DNA from: Alphaproteobacteria bacterium
Lineage (GTDB): Bacteria; Pseudomonadota; Alphaproteobacteria; ATCC43930; CGMCC-115725
Length of the DNA: 59,836 nt
Assembly (NCBI GenBank): GCA_028871455.1
Contig: JAGWNF010000019.1
Span: 1 to 59,836 of the forward strand
Direction: 5' to 3'
Below the pieces are notes generated by a model. That model saw nothing but the letters and a program-made list of their open reading frames with translations, was not told the origin of the DNA and did no database searches. Shown here piece after piece: positions 1 to 7,706 of this stretch (position 1 is its first letter; each line of letters opens with the position of its first letter). The position numbers and the translations under genes were made by a program.

Positions 1-252
1 TATTTCTGCACCGGTCCGGAGGCGAAGGACTGGGGCACGGACATCTACGACGACCACAAACGCTGGATCGGCCGCACTTCCGCCGCGTTCAACAGCGCCG
101 TGATCTTCGTGCCGGGACCCAATACCTGGCACGGTTTCGAGCCGCGGCCAATCGTCGGGGTGCGTCGCCTGATGGAGATCAACTATGTCCGGCCGACCTG
201 GCGAGACCGCGACCAGCTGGCCTTTCCCGACCGGCCCATCACGACGGCCTAG
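1..252 (+). CDS. C-terminal part of a probable 2OG-Fe(II) oxygenase-family protein (5' end outside window)
   Basis: The frame is open from the first base and stops at TAG 250-252, leaving 83 C-terminal residues. The visible part contains VPGPNTWHGFEPR, which resembles the distal His-plus-Arg strand of 2-oxoglutarate/Fe(II) dioxygenases, where His binds iron and Arg binds 2-oxoglutarate. It ends in a basic, Trp-containing tail (NYVRPTWRDRDQLAFPD). I recall similar tails in oxygenase-like proteins of polysaccharide clusters. The HxD half of the iron site lies outside the window, so the family assignment is an inference. The next gene begins 46 bases downstream on the same strand. Confidence 0.5.
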   Translation, partial: YFCTGPEAKDWGTDIYDDHKRWIGRTSAAFNSAVIFVPGPNTWHGFEPRPIVGVRRLMEINYVRPTWRDRDQLAFPDRPITTA

Positions 253-298
253 CGGACTCTCCGCGGTGCGCAGTGCCGAGACCAAGGATTGGCGGGTG

Positions 299-1456
299 AT
301 GCAGCTCGAGCGCGGCTTTGCGACGCGGAGTTTCCACGGCACCAAGGGCGGATCGGAGCATTTCATCGCCGTCACGGTGCCGTCTGCGGGGGATTTGCGC
401 AGCCAGATCGATCTCGTCGCTGAGCGCTATGCGGCCGCGCGCCGGTCGCTCGGCCTCGCGCCGGATACGGCCGTGTTCCGCCGCATTTTCCTGAGCGACG
501 TCCTCAATCAGGCGACCATGGTGCGGAACAGTCCGCTGGCTGGCGAGCCGGGTGACGGCGTGGCGATCTCGATCGTGCAGCAACCGCCCTTGACCGGTGC
601 GAAGCTCGCGCTGTTCGCGTATCACATCGAAGGTGGCGGTCCGCTTGTGCGACGGCGGTTGTCGCCGCGCCACCTGCTCGTCGGGAAGAACGGTCGCCGG
701 CATCTCTGGAGCACGCGGCTCTGCGCTGACGACCATGATAAGGATGGGTCCTCCGCCGCACAGACGCGATCCGTGTTCGTCGATCTGATCAAGACCCTCG
801 AGGGTCAGGGCGCCAATCTGCGCGACCACTGCGTCCGCACCTGGATTTACCTGAAGGATGTCGACGTTTTCTATCAGGGCATGGTCGACAGCCGGCGCGA
901 GTTGTTCGCGAAGCAGGGCCTGACGGCGAACAGCCATTTCATTGCCAGTACCGGCATCGAAGGCGCCTGCGCCCATCGCTTCGACCTGGTCGCGATGGAC
1001 GCCTATTCCGCCCTCGACCTCGCCCCTGAGCAGATCTCGTACCTGAACGACTTCGATCACCTCTGTCCGACCGCGAACTACAATGTCACTTTTGAGCGTG
1101 GCACGCGGATCGCCTACGCCGATCGTGCGCAGCTCTTCATTTCCGGAACCGCCAGCATCGACGAGGCCGGCTCGGTGCTATTCCCCGGCGACGTCCTGCG
1201 GCAGCTCGACCGCGCTCTCGACAACGTCGAGGCGCTGCTGCAGTCGGGTGCGGCGACCCTGGCGGACATGATGTACCTACTGGTCTATCTCCGCGATCCG
1301 ACCGATTTCGCGCGCCTCGGGGGCTATCTGGCCGAGCGCTACCCGCAGCTGCCCTGCCTGATCGTGCAAGGTGCGGTCTGTCGGCCGGATTGGCTCGTCG
1401 AGATCGAGGGCGTTGCGGTGACGCCGAACGACGATCCGGCGCTGCCGGCATTTTGA
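299..1456 (+). CDS. Extended Rid (YjgF/UK114) superfamily protein, chorismatase-like
   Basis: A 385-residue protein. The C-terminal ~120 residues are a clear Rid/YjgF fold (QLFISGTASI, ending in WLVEIEGVAV). The first ~250 residues form an additional domain with FHGTKGGSEHFI and SIVQQPPL. This two-part layout is that of chorismatases (FkbO/Hyg5/XanB2), which hydrolyse chorismate, and of uncharacterised long Rid proteins. Cys361 and Glu368 keep the seven-residue spacing of the Cys/Glu pair I recall as catalytic in Hyg5-type chorismatases; ordinary RidA has Leu at the Cys position. I chose ATG 299, with AAGGA about 12 bases upstream, because longer in-frame starts run back into the preceding gene. 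It ends 10 bases before hemN, so the two are probably co-transcribed. The substrate is unknown. Confidence 0.65.
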   Translation: MQLERGFATRSFHGTKGGSEHFIAVTVPSAGDLRSQIDLVAERYAAARRSLGLAPDTAVFRRIFLSDVLNQATMVRNSPLAGEPGDGVAISIVQQPPLTGAKLALFAYHIEGGGPLVRRRLSPRHLLVGKNGRRHLWSTRLCADDHDKDGSSAAQTRSVFVDLIKTLEGQGANLRDHCVRTWIYLKDVDVFYQGMVDSRRELFAKQGLTANSHFIASTGIEGACAHRFDLVAMDAYSALDLAPEQISYLNDFDHLCPTANYNVTFERGTRIAYADRAQLFISGTASIDEAGSVLFPGDVLRQLDRALDNVEALLQSGAATLADMMYLLVYLRDPTDFARLGGYLAERYPQLPCLIVQGAVCRPDWLVEIEGVAVTPNDDPALPAF

Positions 1457-1466
1457 GACGCCGGTC

Positions 1467-2819
1467 ATGACCGCCCTGCCCTCGTCGCTCCAGCAAGTCG
1501 CCGCCGAACGCCTGCCGCGCTACACGAGCTATCCGACGGCGCCCAATTTCACGCCGGCCATCGACGGCGCGGTGACGCGCGACTGGCTCCGGACGATCGA
1601 TCCGAAGCAATCCGCCTCGCTTTATTTCCATGTCCCATACTGCCGCTCGCTGTGCTGGTATTGCGGCTGCCACACCAAGATTCCGGCGGATGATACGGCG
1701 ATCGGCCGCTATATCGAGACGCTGCTCGCGGAGCTCGACTTGGTCGTGTCGCTGTTGCCGCCGCGGGTCGGCATCACCCATCTCCATTGGGGCGGCGGCA
1801 CGCCGACCATCATCGGCCCGTCCGCGATGCGTCGGCTGCAGGCGGCGATCACGCGCGATTTCCGCCTCGACGCGGGCGCCGAAATCGCCATCGAGGTCGA
1901 TCCACGGACATTGACCGCCGAGATGGCCACGACGCTGGGTGCTTGCGGCTTCAATCGCGCGAGCCTCGGCGTGCAAACCTTCGATCCGGTCGTGCAACGC
2001 GCGATCCATCGCATTCAGAACGCGGCGGTCACCGAAGCAGCGGTGCGGCACCTGCGCGATGCGGGCATCCGCGCCCTCAATCTCGATCTGATCTATGGCT
2101 TGCCCCATCAGACGGTTGCCTCGTGCGTCGCGACCGTCGAGCGCGTGCTGGATTTCGCGCCTGACCGGGTGGCGGTCTTCGGCTACGCGCATGTGCCGGC
2201 GATGAAGCCGCATCAGCGCCATATCGACGAAGCGAAACTGCCGGACGCGGCCGCGCGGTTCGCGCAGGCCGAGGCGATCGCCGAGGCGTTCCTCACCGCC
2301 GGCTATCGCCGCATCGGCCTCGATCATTTCGCCAAGCCGGACGATGCTCTCGCCCGTGCGCTCGACGCCGGCAGGCTACGCCGCAATTTCCAGGGCTACA
2401 CCACGGATGGCGCCGACCTGCTGCTGGGGTTCGGTGCATCCGCCATCGGCCGCCTGCCGCAAGGCTACGTCCAGAACACCCCGCGGATCGCCGCCTATCA
2501 GGAGGCCGTCGCCGCCGGTCGCATGGCGACCGCCCGCGGGGTCCATTTCACCGCCGAGGACCGGCTGCGCGCGGTCGTCATCGAGCGTCTGATGTGCGAT
2601 CTGACCGTCGACCTCGAAGCCGCGTCGGCGGCGTGGCTGCCGGCATACAATTTCGCGCGCGAGCGCAAGCGCCTGGCGGTAATGGCGGCAGACGGCCTGG
2701 TCGAGATCGAAGGCGCACGGATCACGGTGCCGGCGGAAATGCGGCCTTTCGTGCGCCGCGTCGCCGCGGTTTTCGACGCCGCACAAGCCGTCGGAGCCAC
2801 CCACGCGCCGGCGGTCTGA
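1467..2819 (+). CDS. hemN: Oxygen-independent coproporphyrinogen III oxidase (radical SAM)
   Basis: A 450-residue protein of normal HemN length. It converts coproporphyrinogen III to protoporphyrinogen IX without oxygen, in the haem pathway in the cytoplasm. The radical-SAM cluster motif is YFHVPYCRSLCWYCGC, with Cys59, Cys63 and Cys66 holding the 4Fe-4S cluster and Cys68 giving the CxxxCxxCxC form of true HemN. The SAM-binding GGGTPT segment follows. The C-terminal HemN domain is present (LLLGFGASAIGRLP, RGVHFTAEDRLR). Placement in a low-oxygen block fits the enzyme. No FNR-type box is visible directly upstream, so it is probably read from a promoter before the Rid-like gene or outside the window. 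Confidence 0.95.
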   Translation: MTALPSSLQQVAAERLPRYTSYPTAPNFTPAIDGAVTRDWLRTIDPKQSASLYFHVPYCRSLCWYCGCHTKIPADDTAIGRYIETLLAELDLVVSLLPPRVGITHLHWGGGTPTIIGPSAMRRLQAAITRDFRLDAGAEIAIEVDPRTLTAEMATTLGACGFNRASLGVQTFDPVVQRAIHRIQNAAVTEAAVRHLRDAGIRALNLDLIYGLPHQTVASCVATVERVLDFAPDRVAVFGYAHVPAMKPHQRHIDEAKLPDAAARFAQAEAIAEAFLTAGYRRIGLDHFAKPDDALARALDAGRLRRNFQGYTTDGADLLLGFGASAIGRLPQGYVQNTPRIAAYQEAVAAGRMATARGVHFTAEDRLRAVVIERLMCDLTVDLEAASAAWLPAYNFARERKRLAVMAADGLVEIEGARITVPAEMRPFVRRVAAVFDAAQAVGATHAPAV

Positions 2820-2843
2820 TCGATACCGGCCACCAGCGGCCGT

Positions 2844-2857
2844 TTGACCTAGATCAA
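2844..2857. promoter_or_regulatory. FNR/FixK-type box upstream of hsp20
   Basis: TTGACCTAGATCAA matches TTGA-N6-TCAA, the half-site arrangement bound by FNR, FixK and Dnr-type CRP-family regulators. It lies 98 bases (centre to ATG) before the hsp20 start in a 129-base intergenic gap. Related boxes occur at 3558 and 7617, which supports a shared regulator. Regulation itself is inferred. Confidence 0.7.
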
Positions 2858-2948
2858 TGCCGGCGAACGCCCGTCCTTACACGATGCATTCCGAGCCACC
2901 GTTTGGCGTTCAATCGGACGCGACTGGGAATCGCGTATGGAGGTTTCG

Positions 2949-3455
2949 ATGACCAATGCACCCACCCCTGTTGAAGTCAAATCGGCGCTGAGCGGCACGC
3001 CCGACGTCTGGCGCTCGTTCCGCAGTGAAATGGATCGACTGTTCGACCGTTTCGATCGCTTCGGCTTTCCCTCGTTCCCGTCGTTGCCATCGCTGTTCGA
3101 AAGGTCCGCCAGCTTTTCGTTCAACGTTCCGGCGGTTGACGTAAGCGAGGACGACAAGGCCTACAAGATCGAGGCCGAGCTGCCCGGCCTGAACGAGAAG
3201 GACATCGAAGTGAGCCTGAATGGCGACCTGCTGGTCCTCAAGGGCGAAAAGCGCCAGGAGAAAGAGGAGAAGGGCAAGAACACCTACGTCTCCGAGCGCT
3301 CCTACGGCTCGTTCCAGCGCGCCTTCAGCCTTCCCGACGGGGTCGATCGCAACAAGATCGCCGCCGATTTCAGCAAAGGCGTCTTGACCGTTACGCTGCC
3401 GAAGAACGCCGAAACGCAGAAGCAGCAGAAGAAGGTTGAGATCAAGGCGCACTGA
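2949..3455 (+). CDS. Hsp20 / alpha-crystallin small heat-shock protein
   Basis: A 168-residue small heat-shock protein, an ATP-independent cytoplasmic holdase. A Phe/Ser-rich N-terminal arm (~1-55) precedes the alpha-crystallin domain (~60-150), which has VDVSEDDKAYKIEAELPG, the strand motif LVLKGEKRQEKE and GVLTVTLPK near the end. The C-terminal KKVEIKAH tail lacks a clean IXI/V motif. I chose ATG 2949 because GGAGG lies five bases upstream; the in-frame ATG at 2937 would overlap that ribosome site. An FNR/FixK-type box lies upstream and a strong terminator follows, so it is probably a single-gene unit induced at low oxygen. Confidence 0.93.
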   Translation: MTNAPTPVEVKSALSGTPDVWRSFRSEMDRLFDRFDRFGFPSFPSLPSLFERSASFSFNVPAVDVSEDDKAYKIEAELPGLNEKDIEVSLNGDLLVLKGEKRQEKEEKGKNTYVSERSYGSFQRAFSLPDGVDRNKIAADFSKGVLTVTLPKNAETQKQQKKVEIKAH

Positions 3456-3510
3456 ACCGAACTGCCTGCGGAACAGCACTTTCCTCCCTGCCGTTCCGAG
3501 GTCGACTGGC

Positions 3511-3540
3511 GGCGCCGGCCGAGACCGGCGCCTTCTTTTA
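3511..3540 (+). terminator. Rho-independent terminator after hsp20
   Basis: A perfect 8-bp stem (GGCGCCGG / CCGGCGCC) with a 6-base loop is followed by TTCTTTTA. It begins 55 bases after the hsp20 stop and separates hsp20 from the BON gene. Confidence 0.85.
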
Positions 3541-3557
3541 TCCGCCATGGCGCGCGA

Positions 3558-3571
3558 TTGAGGCAGATCAA
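3558..3571. promoter_or_regulatory. FNR/FixK-type box upstream of the BON gene
   Basis: TTGAGGCAGATCAA matches TTGA-N6-TCAA. Its centre is about 61 bases before the BON start codon. A class II activator position (-41.5) would put transcription initiation about 20 bases before the ATG. It follows the hsp20 terminator, so it would start a new unit of BON, usp and adh genes. Confidence 0.65.
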
Positions 3572-3625
3572 GACGGAAACGAACGTCCTGCCGTAGGTTG
3601 GCGTTCTTCGGGACAGGAGCCGACC

Positions 3626-4288
3626 ATGAAACTGGGCGACGATCTTCAATTGCAACAGCGCGTGCTCGACGAGCTGACCTTCGATCCGAGCGTCAACGCG
3701 GCCCATATCGGCATCGCCGCGCGGGATGGCGTCGTTACCTTGAGCGGGCACGTCGGCAGCGTGGCGGAGAAATTCGCGGCCGAGCGCGCCGTTCGCCGCG
3801 TGAAGGGCGTGAAGGCTATCGCACAGGATATCGAGATTCATCTGCCGCCGGACAAGAAGACGGCCGACGACGAGATCGCCCAACGTGCCCTGAAAATGCT
3901 GGAGTGGGATGTTCTGATTCCGTGGGGCACGATCGGCGTCGAGGTCGAGCACGGCATCATCACCCTCGCGGGCACCGTCGAATGGGGCTATCAGCGCGAC
4001 GAGGCCGAGCGCGACCTGCTGCGGCTCGGTGGCGTCAAGGGAGTCGTCAATCTGGTCAAGGTCCGCCCGCACGTCGATCCTGCGGACGTACAAGCCCATC
4101 TCCGGGCGGCTTTCGAGCGCAACGCCGAGCTTGAGGCGAGCGGCATCACCGTCGCCGTCAAGGACAGTCGCGTCACCCTGGGCGGTAGGGTCAAGAGTTG
4201 GATCGAGCGCGAGGAAGCGGAACGCGCCGCGTGGTCGGTTCCGGGCGTCACCGCGGTCGAGGATCGCATCGTCATCACGCGGCCGTAA
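3626..4288 (+). CDS. Protein with three BON domains (OsmY-like)
   Basis: A 220-residue protein made of three successive BON repeats at roughly 5-72, 78-147 and 150-218. Each has the turn GxVTLxGxV and a closing helix with (V/G)xGVxxV (DGVVTLSGHVGS, HGIITLAGTVEW, DSRVTLGGRVKS). BON domains bind phospholipids or other hydrophobic ligands and occur in osmotic-stress proteins such as OsmY. No signal peptide is visible, so unlike OsmY it is probably cytoplasmic. ACAGGAG about 7 bases before the ATG supports the start. Its stop is 5 bases before the usp gene, consistent with one operon. Confidence 0.88.
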   Translation: MKLGDDLQLQQRVLDELTFDPSVNAAHIGIAARDGVVTLSGHVGSVAEKFAAERAVRRVKGVKAIAQDIEIHLPPDKKTADDEIAQRALKMLEWDVLIPWGTIGVEVEHGIITLAGTVEWGYQRDEAERDLLRLGGVKGVVNLVKVRPHVDPADVQAHLRAAFERNAELEASGITVAVKDSRVTLGGRVKSWIEREEAERAAWSVPGVTAVEDRIVITRP

Positions 4289-4293
4289 GCTCA

Positions 4294-4755
4294 ATGACGG
4301 GAAACGCTTCGATGCGCAGCGTGCTCGCGGCGACCGACGGCTCGGACTCGGCCGAGCGCGCCGTCGATTTCGCAGCCGGGCTGGCCAAGAACTGCGGCGC
4401 GAAACTGGTTTTGATCAGCACGGCGACACTCGATTCCCGCTTCGCGCTCGACGCCGGATTCAAGGTGATGCTTCAGACCGAGCAGATCTCGGTCGGCGAA
4501 TTTCTCGAGAACGAGGCCAAATCCGTCGTGAGTCCGGCGGCGTCGCGCGCCGAGAAAATCTATGGCGCCAAGGTCGCTACGATCGCCCGCGCCGGAGAAG
4601 CCGTCGACACCCTCATCGCGCTGGCCGCCGAATATGATGAACCGGTGATCGTGGTCGGTCGGCGTGGACGCAGCCAGCTTGCCGGCTTGCTGCTGGGCAG
4701 CGTGTCGCAGAAGCTGGTGACGCACGCGCCCTGTCCGGTGGTCGTCGTTCCGTAG
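4294..4755 (+). CDS. Universal stress protein UspA family
   Basis: A 153-residue single-domain Usp. It begins RSVLAATDGSDSAERA (strand 1 with the ATP-contacting Asp) and ends with GRRGRSQLAGLLLGSVS, which fits the ATP-binding pattern G-x2-G-x9-G-S. It is therefore probably an ATP-binding member that acts as a cytoplasmic stress or energy sensor. Start choice is uncertain: ATG 4294 follows the BON stop by 5 bases, while ATG 4312 gives a more typical Usp N terminus. It lies between the BON gene and an alcohol dehydrogenase. Usp plus Hsp20 plus alcohol dehydrogenase is a common content of FixK/FNR-controlled clusters. Confidence 0.9.
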   Translation: MTGNASMRSVLAATDGSDSAERAVDFAAGLAKNCGAKLVLISTATLDSRFALDAGFKVMLQTEQISVGEFLENEAKSVVSPAASRAEKIYGAKVATIARAGEAVDTLIALAAEYDEPVIVVGRRGRSQLAGLLLGSVSQKLVTHAPCPVVVVP

Positions 4756-4768
4756 CATACTGACGCAC

Positions 4769-5752
4769 ATGCTGGCGATGACGCTGGAACGCGCGCGAAC
4801 GCCGCTACGCGCCATTGATCGCGCGCCGCCGGAGCCGGATTCCGGCCAGGTATTGATCCGGATCCGCGCCTGCGGCGTCTGCCGCACCGACTTGCACGTC
4901 GTCGACGGCGAGCTGACCGAGCCGAAGCTGCCGCTGGTGCCGGGACACGAGATCGTCGGCACGGTCGAAGCCGTCGGCGCCGGCGTCGAGCGCCGACGCA
5001 TCGGCGACCGGGTCGGTGTGCCGTGGCTTGGTTGGACCTGCGGCGCGTGCGATTTCTGCCGCAGCGGCCGCGAGAATCTGTGCGACCGGGCGCGTTTCAC
5101 CGGCTATCAGATCGACGGCGGCTACGCCGAGTACACGGTCGCCGACGAGCGCTTCTGTTTCCCGATTCCGGCGGGCTTCGATGATCGTGCAGCCGCGCCC
5201 CTGATGTGCGCGGGCTTGATCGGCTACCGCGCACTCCGCCTTGCCGGCGATGTCAAACGCCTCGGCCTCTACGGCTTCGGCGCCGCGGCGCATATCGTGG
5301 CACAGATCGCCCGCTACCGCGGCCAAGAGGTCTTTGCCTTCACCAAGCCCGGCGACGCCAACAGCCAGGAATTTGCCCGCTCGCTGGGTGCGGCCTGGGC
5401 AGGCGGCTCGGACGAGCAGCCGCCCGAGCCGCTCGACGCGGCGCTGATCTTCGCGCCGGTCGGCGCGCTGGTGCCGGCTGCGTTGGCCGCTACGGTCAAA
5501 GGCGGCATCGTCGTCTGCGCTGGCATCCACATGAGCGACGTTCCGCGGTTTTCCTATCGCCTGTTGTGGGAGGAGCGCGTGGTGCGCTCGGTTGCCAACC
5601 TGACCCGCCGCGACGGCGAGGAGTTCCTGGCGCTCGCGCCGCGCGCCAAGGTGCGGACGACGACGGTGCCGTTTCCCCTCGCCCAGGCCAACGAGGCTCT
5701 GGCCCAGCTCCGCGAAGGCCGCTTCGAGGGCGCGGCGGTGCTGCTGCCCTAG
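4769..5752 (+). CDS. Zinc-dependent alcohol dehydrogenase family protein
   Basis: A 327-residue medium-chain dehydrogenase. Catalytic zinc ligands are Cys38 (CGVCRTDLH) and His60/Glu61 (PGHEIVG). The structural zinc lobe is CGACDFCRSGRENLC (Cys91, 94, 97, 105). The nucleotide-binding turn reads LYGFGAAAHI, a GxGxxA form, so NAD(P) use is expected. It is slightly shorter than the ~340-350 typical of the family. These AdhA-like enzymes reduce or oxidise small alcohols and aldehydes; the substrate cannot be read from sequence. It is the last gene of the BON-usp-adh run and converges on the minus-strand fusion gene, stopping two bases before it. Confidence 0.9.
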   Translation: MLAMTLERARTPLRAIDRAPPEPDSGQVLIRIRACGVCRTDLHVVDGELTEPKLPLVPGHEIVGTVEAVGAGVERRRIGDRVGVPWLGWTCGACDFCRSGRENLCDRARFTGYQIDGGYAEYTVADERFCFPIPAGFDDRAAAPLMCAGLIGYRALRLAGDVKRLGLYGFGAAAHIVAQIARYRGQEVFAFTKPGDANSQEFARSLGAAWAGGSDEQPPEPLDAALIFAPVGALVPAALAATVKGGIVVCAGIHMSDVPRFSYRLLWEERVVRSVANLTRRDGEEFLALAPRAKVRTTTVPFPLAQANEALAQLREGRFEGAAVLLP

Positions 5753-5754
5753 GA

Positions 5755-7260
5755 TCAGCCGATCGCCGCTAGCGCCGCATACGCCGCGCCGGTCCCGTCG
5801 CTTGCCGCGTCGATGCGCCGCCAGTCGATCAGGCCAAGGTCGAGACCGAGCTGGAACCGGAGAACCGCAACGTCGGCATCGGACGCATCGCCGCGCCGCG
5901 TCGACAGCCGTTGCGCCAGAACGGCTTCCGGCGCGTCGAGCCACAGTCCGACAAACGGCACACCGGCATTGTTGGCAATGGCGGCGATCGCGGCGCGCTC
6001 ATCGGCGCGCAGAAAGGCGGCGTCGGCGATGACCGCCTGGCCGTCGCCGATTGCTGTTGCCGCCTCACGGCCCAGCATGTGGTACACGCGGATATTCGTG
6101 GACGCGTCATAGGCCGATGTCGGCAAGCGCCGTTCCGGCGCGACGCCATGGAGGCGTTTGCGGATGACGTCACTGCGCAGCACGCGAGCGCCAGGCGCAC
6201 GACCGACCTGCGGCGCAATCGCCTGCGCCAGCGTGGTCTTGCCCGCGCCGCTGACGCCGCCGATCGCAATCAGCCGCGACGGTACCGGATGCATCAGCGC
6301 CTGCGCGAGGCGAAAATAGTTGAGCGCGGGGTCGTTCGCGCCACCGGCCGCCGTGACATGGGCCCGGACGGCGGCGCGCATGCCGAGATGGAGCGGCACG
6401 AGGCCGAGGCCGCCCGCGTCGCCGGTGACGTCGAGGTAACGGTTGAAAACCTGGGCGGCGAGGTCGCGGCGGTCGCGGTGGATTAGATCCATCAGCAGGA
6501 AGGCGAGGTCGTAGAACACGTCGATCGAGGCGATGGCGTCGTTGAACTCGATCGGATCAAAGAGCGTCGGCTTGCCATCGAGCAGGCAGATATTGCGCAG
6601 ATGAAGATCGCCGTGGCAGCGCCGCACGCGGCCGTCACGATTGCGCCGCTCGATCGTCGACCGGTGCGTCGCGAATTCAACTTCGAGCCGGTCCGCGAAT
6701 GTCGCGACCTCGCTAGCAGGGAAGACCCCGGCGCGCTTGAGGTTGGCGACGATATCGGCGATCACCGCGTGAACGGCGTCTGGCGTGCCCCAGCACGGCG
6801 TCGGTGGCGCGGTGGCATGGAACGCCGCGATTTCATCCGCCAGATCCCGCACGAGCGCGGGCGTCAGACGATCGCCGATTGCCATGCGATCGAAGAGTGC
6901 CGCTTCATCGAAACGGCGCATCTCGATCAGCCAATCGACGGTCTCGCCCGCTCCATCGAGGGCGAGCACGCCGTTGGTGGCACGCGTCACCGCATGGACC
7001 GCGCGATAGAGCGACGGCGCCATGGTGCGGCCGAGACGCAGCTCAGCCTCGCAGCTCCGGCGGCGCAACTCGATGGTTGAAAAATCGAGATAGGAAAACG
7101 TCACCGCCCGCTTCAGCTTAAAGGCGCGTTCGCCGACCAGAAAGACGATCGAGATGTGGGTTTCGCGCTTTTCAACCGGGGTTTCGGGCACACCGTAGGC
7201 CGCGCCATGGCTGAGAATCGCAATTGTTTCGGTCTGATTCGGAGGCGACATAGCCGGCAT
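5755..7260 (-). CDS. Bifunctional aminoglycoside-phosphotransferase-like / P-loop ATPase protein
   Basis: A 501-residue fusion. The N-terminal half (~30-300) is a kinase-like phosphotransferase fold with the catalytic loop HGDLHLRN (216-223) and the metal-binding segment FDPIEFND. The C-terminal half (~330-495) is a P-loop kinase-like ATPase with Walker A GGVSGAGKTT (334-343). Families with this layout are annotated as phosphotransferase/ATP-binding proteins and often sit in stress or anaerobic clusters; the substrate is unknown and drug resistance is not implied. ATG 7251 is an alternative start. It lies 24 bases downstream of the small 7285-7563 gene, so both are probably transcribed from the box-bearing promoter at 7.6 kb. 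Confidence 0.85.
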   Translation of the reverse strand: MPAMSPPNQTETIAILSHGAAYGVPETPVEKRETHISIVFLVGERAFKLKRAVTFSYLDFSTIELRRRSCEAELRLGRTMAPSLYRAVHAVTRATNGVLALDGAGETVDWLIEMRRFDEAALFDRMAIGDRLTPALVRDLADEIAAFHATAPPTPCWGTPDAVHAVIADIVANLKRAGVFPASEVATFADRLEVEFATHRSTIERRNRDGRVRRCHGDLHLRNICLLDGKPTLFDPIEFNDAIASIDVFYDLAFLLMDLIHRDRRDLAAQVFNRYLDVTGDAGGLGLVPLHLGMRAAVRAHVTAAGGANDPALNYFRLAQALMHPVPSRLIAIGGVSGAGKTTLAQAIAPQVGRAPGARVLRSDVIRKRLHGVAPERRLPTSAYDASTNIRVYHMLGREAATAIGDGQAVIADAAFLRADERAAIAAIANNAGVPFVGLWLDAPEAVLAQRLSTRRGDASDADVAVLRFQLGLDLGLIDWRRIDAASDGTGAAYAALAAIG

Positions 7261-7284
7261 GGTACGCCGGGCGCGGCGCGGCGC

Positions 7285-7563
7285 TCAGCAGCAATTCAGC
7301 GCGGGATCGCTGCGGCAGCGATCGATGAAGTGGCGCAGTACCAGTTTGAGCATCGCCGAATGGCGAAAATCTCCGCGTGCCTGGGCGGCGACGATGTCGT
7401 CGCGCATGATGTCCTTAATCGCGCGCTGTCCGTTGGCGGTGTGGATCAGGTAGTTGCCGAGCTCGGTGGCGATCACCTCGGGCAGGTGCTCGTGCTCGGC
7501 GATCGCGTCGATTTCCTCGCGCGTGAGATCCGACAAGTCGAGACAATCCTGCAAGGTTAGCAC
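7285..7563 (-). CDS. Small conserved protein of low-oxygen clusters, unknown function
   Basis: A 92-residue, mainly helical acidic protein starting LTLQDCLDLSDLTREE, with four cysteines (two at the extreme C terminus). No catalytic motif is recognised. I recall similar short proteins next to hsp20/usp genes in rhizobia and related bacteria. I chose GTG 7563 because AAAGGAG lies seven bases upstream; a longer frame from GTG 7581 would place that ribosome site inside the gene. It is the first gene of a minus-strand pair with the phosphotransferase-ATPase fusion. It faces the acyl-CoA ligase gene across a promoter carrying two FNR/FixK-type boxes. Confidence 0.7.
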   Translation of the reverse strand: MLTLQDCLDLSDLTREEIDAIAEHEHLPEVIATELGNYLIHTANGQRAIKDIMRDDIVAAQARGDFRHSAMLKLVLRHFIDRCRSDPALNCC

Positions 7564-7616
7564 CGCGGCACTCCTTTGCACTGCCGACCATGATGACAGG
7601 TCCGTTGCAGTCGGCC

Positions 7617-7630
7617 TTGACCTAGGTCAA
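7617..7630. promoter_or_regulatory. FNR/FixK-type box (perfect palindrome) in divergent promoter
   Basis: TTGACCTAGGTCAA is a perfect 14-base palindrome fitting TTGA-N6-TCAA. Its centre is about 60 bases from the GTG of the minus-strand 92-residue gene and about 83 from the ATG of the plus-strand CoA ligase, so it could serve either direction. Confidence 0.72.
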
Positions 7631-7636
7631 GCCGGA

Positions 7637-7650
7637 CTGATCTGAATCAA
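7637..7650. promoter_or_regulatory. Second, weaker FNR/FixK-type box
   Basis: CTGATCTGAATCAA has one perfect half (ATCAA) and one half with a single change from TTGAT. It is centred exactly 20 bases from the 7617-7630 box, about two helical turns, and about 63 bases before the CoA ligase start. It is therefore well placed for that gene. Confidence 0.5.
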
Positions 7651-7706
7651 GGCGCTATTGGGTGGATCCGGTAAGACTTTGGGCCGTTCATCCCCGTAGA
7701 CGCTTT

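Noticed and set aside
185-298. Longer N terminus for the Rid-like protein
   Set aside because: It would overlap the preceding oxygenase gene and adds unconserved Arg/Pro residues; ATG 299 with AAGGA upstream is better.
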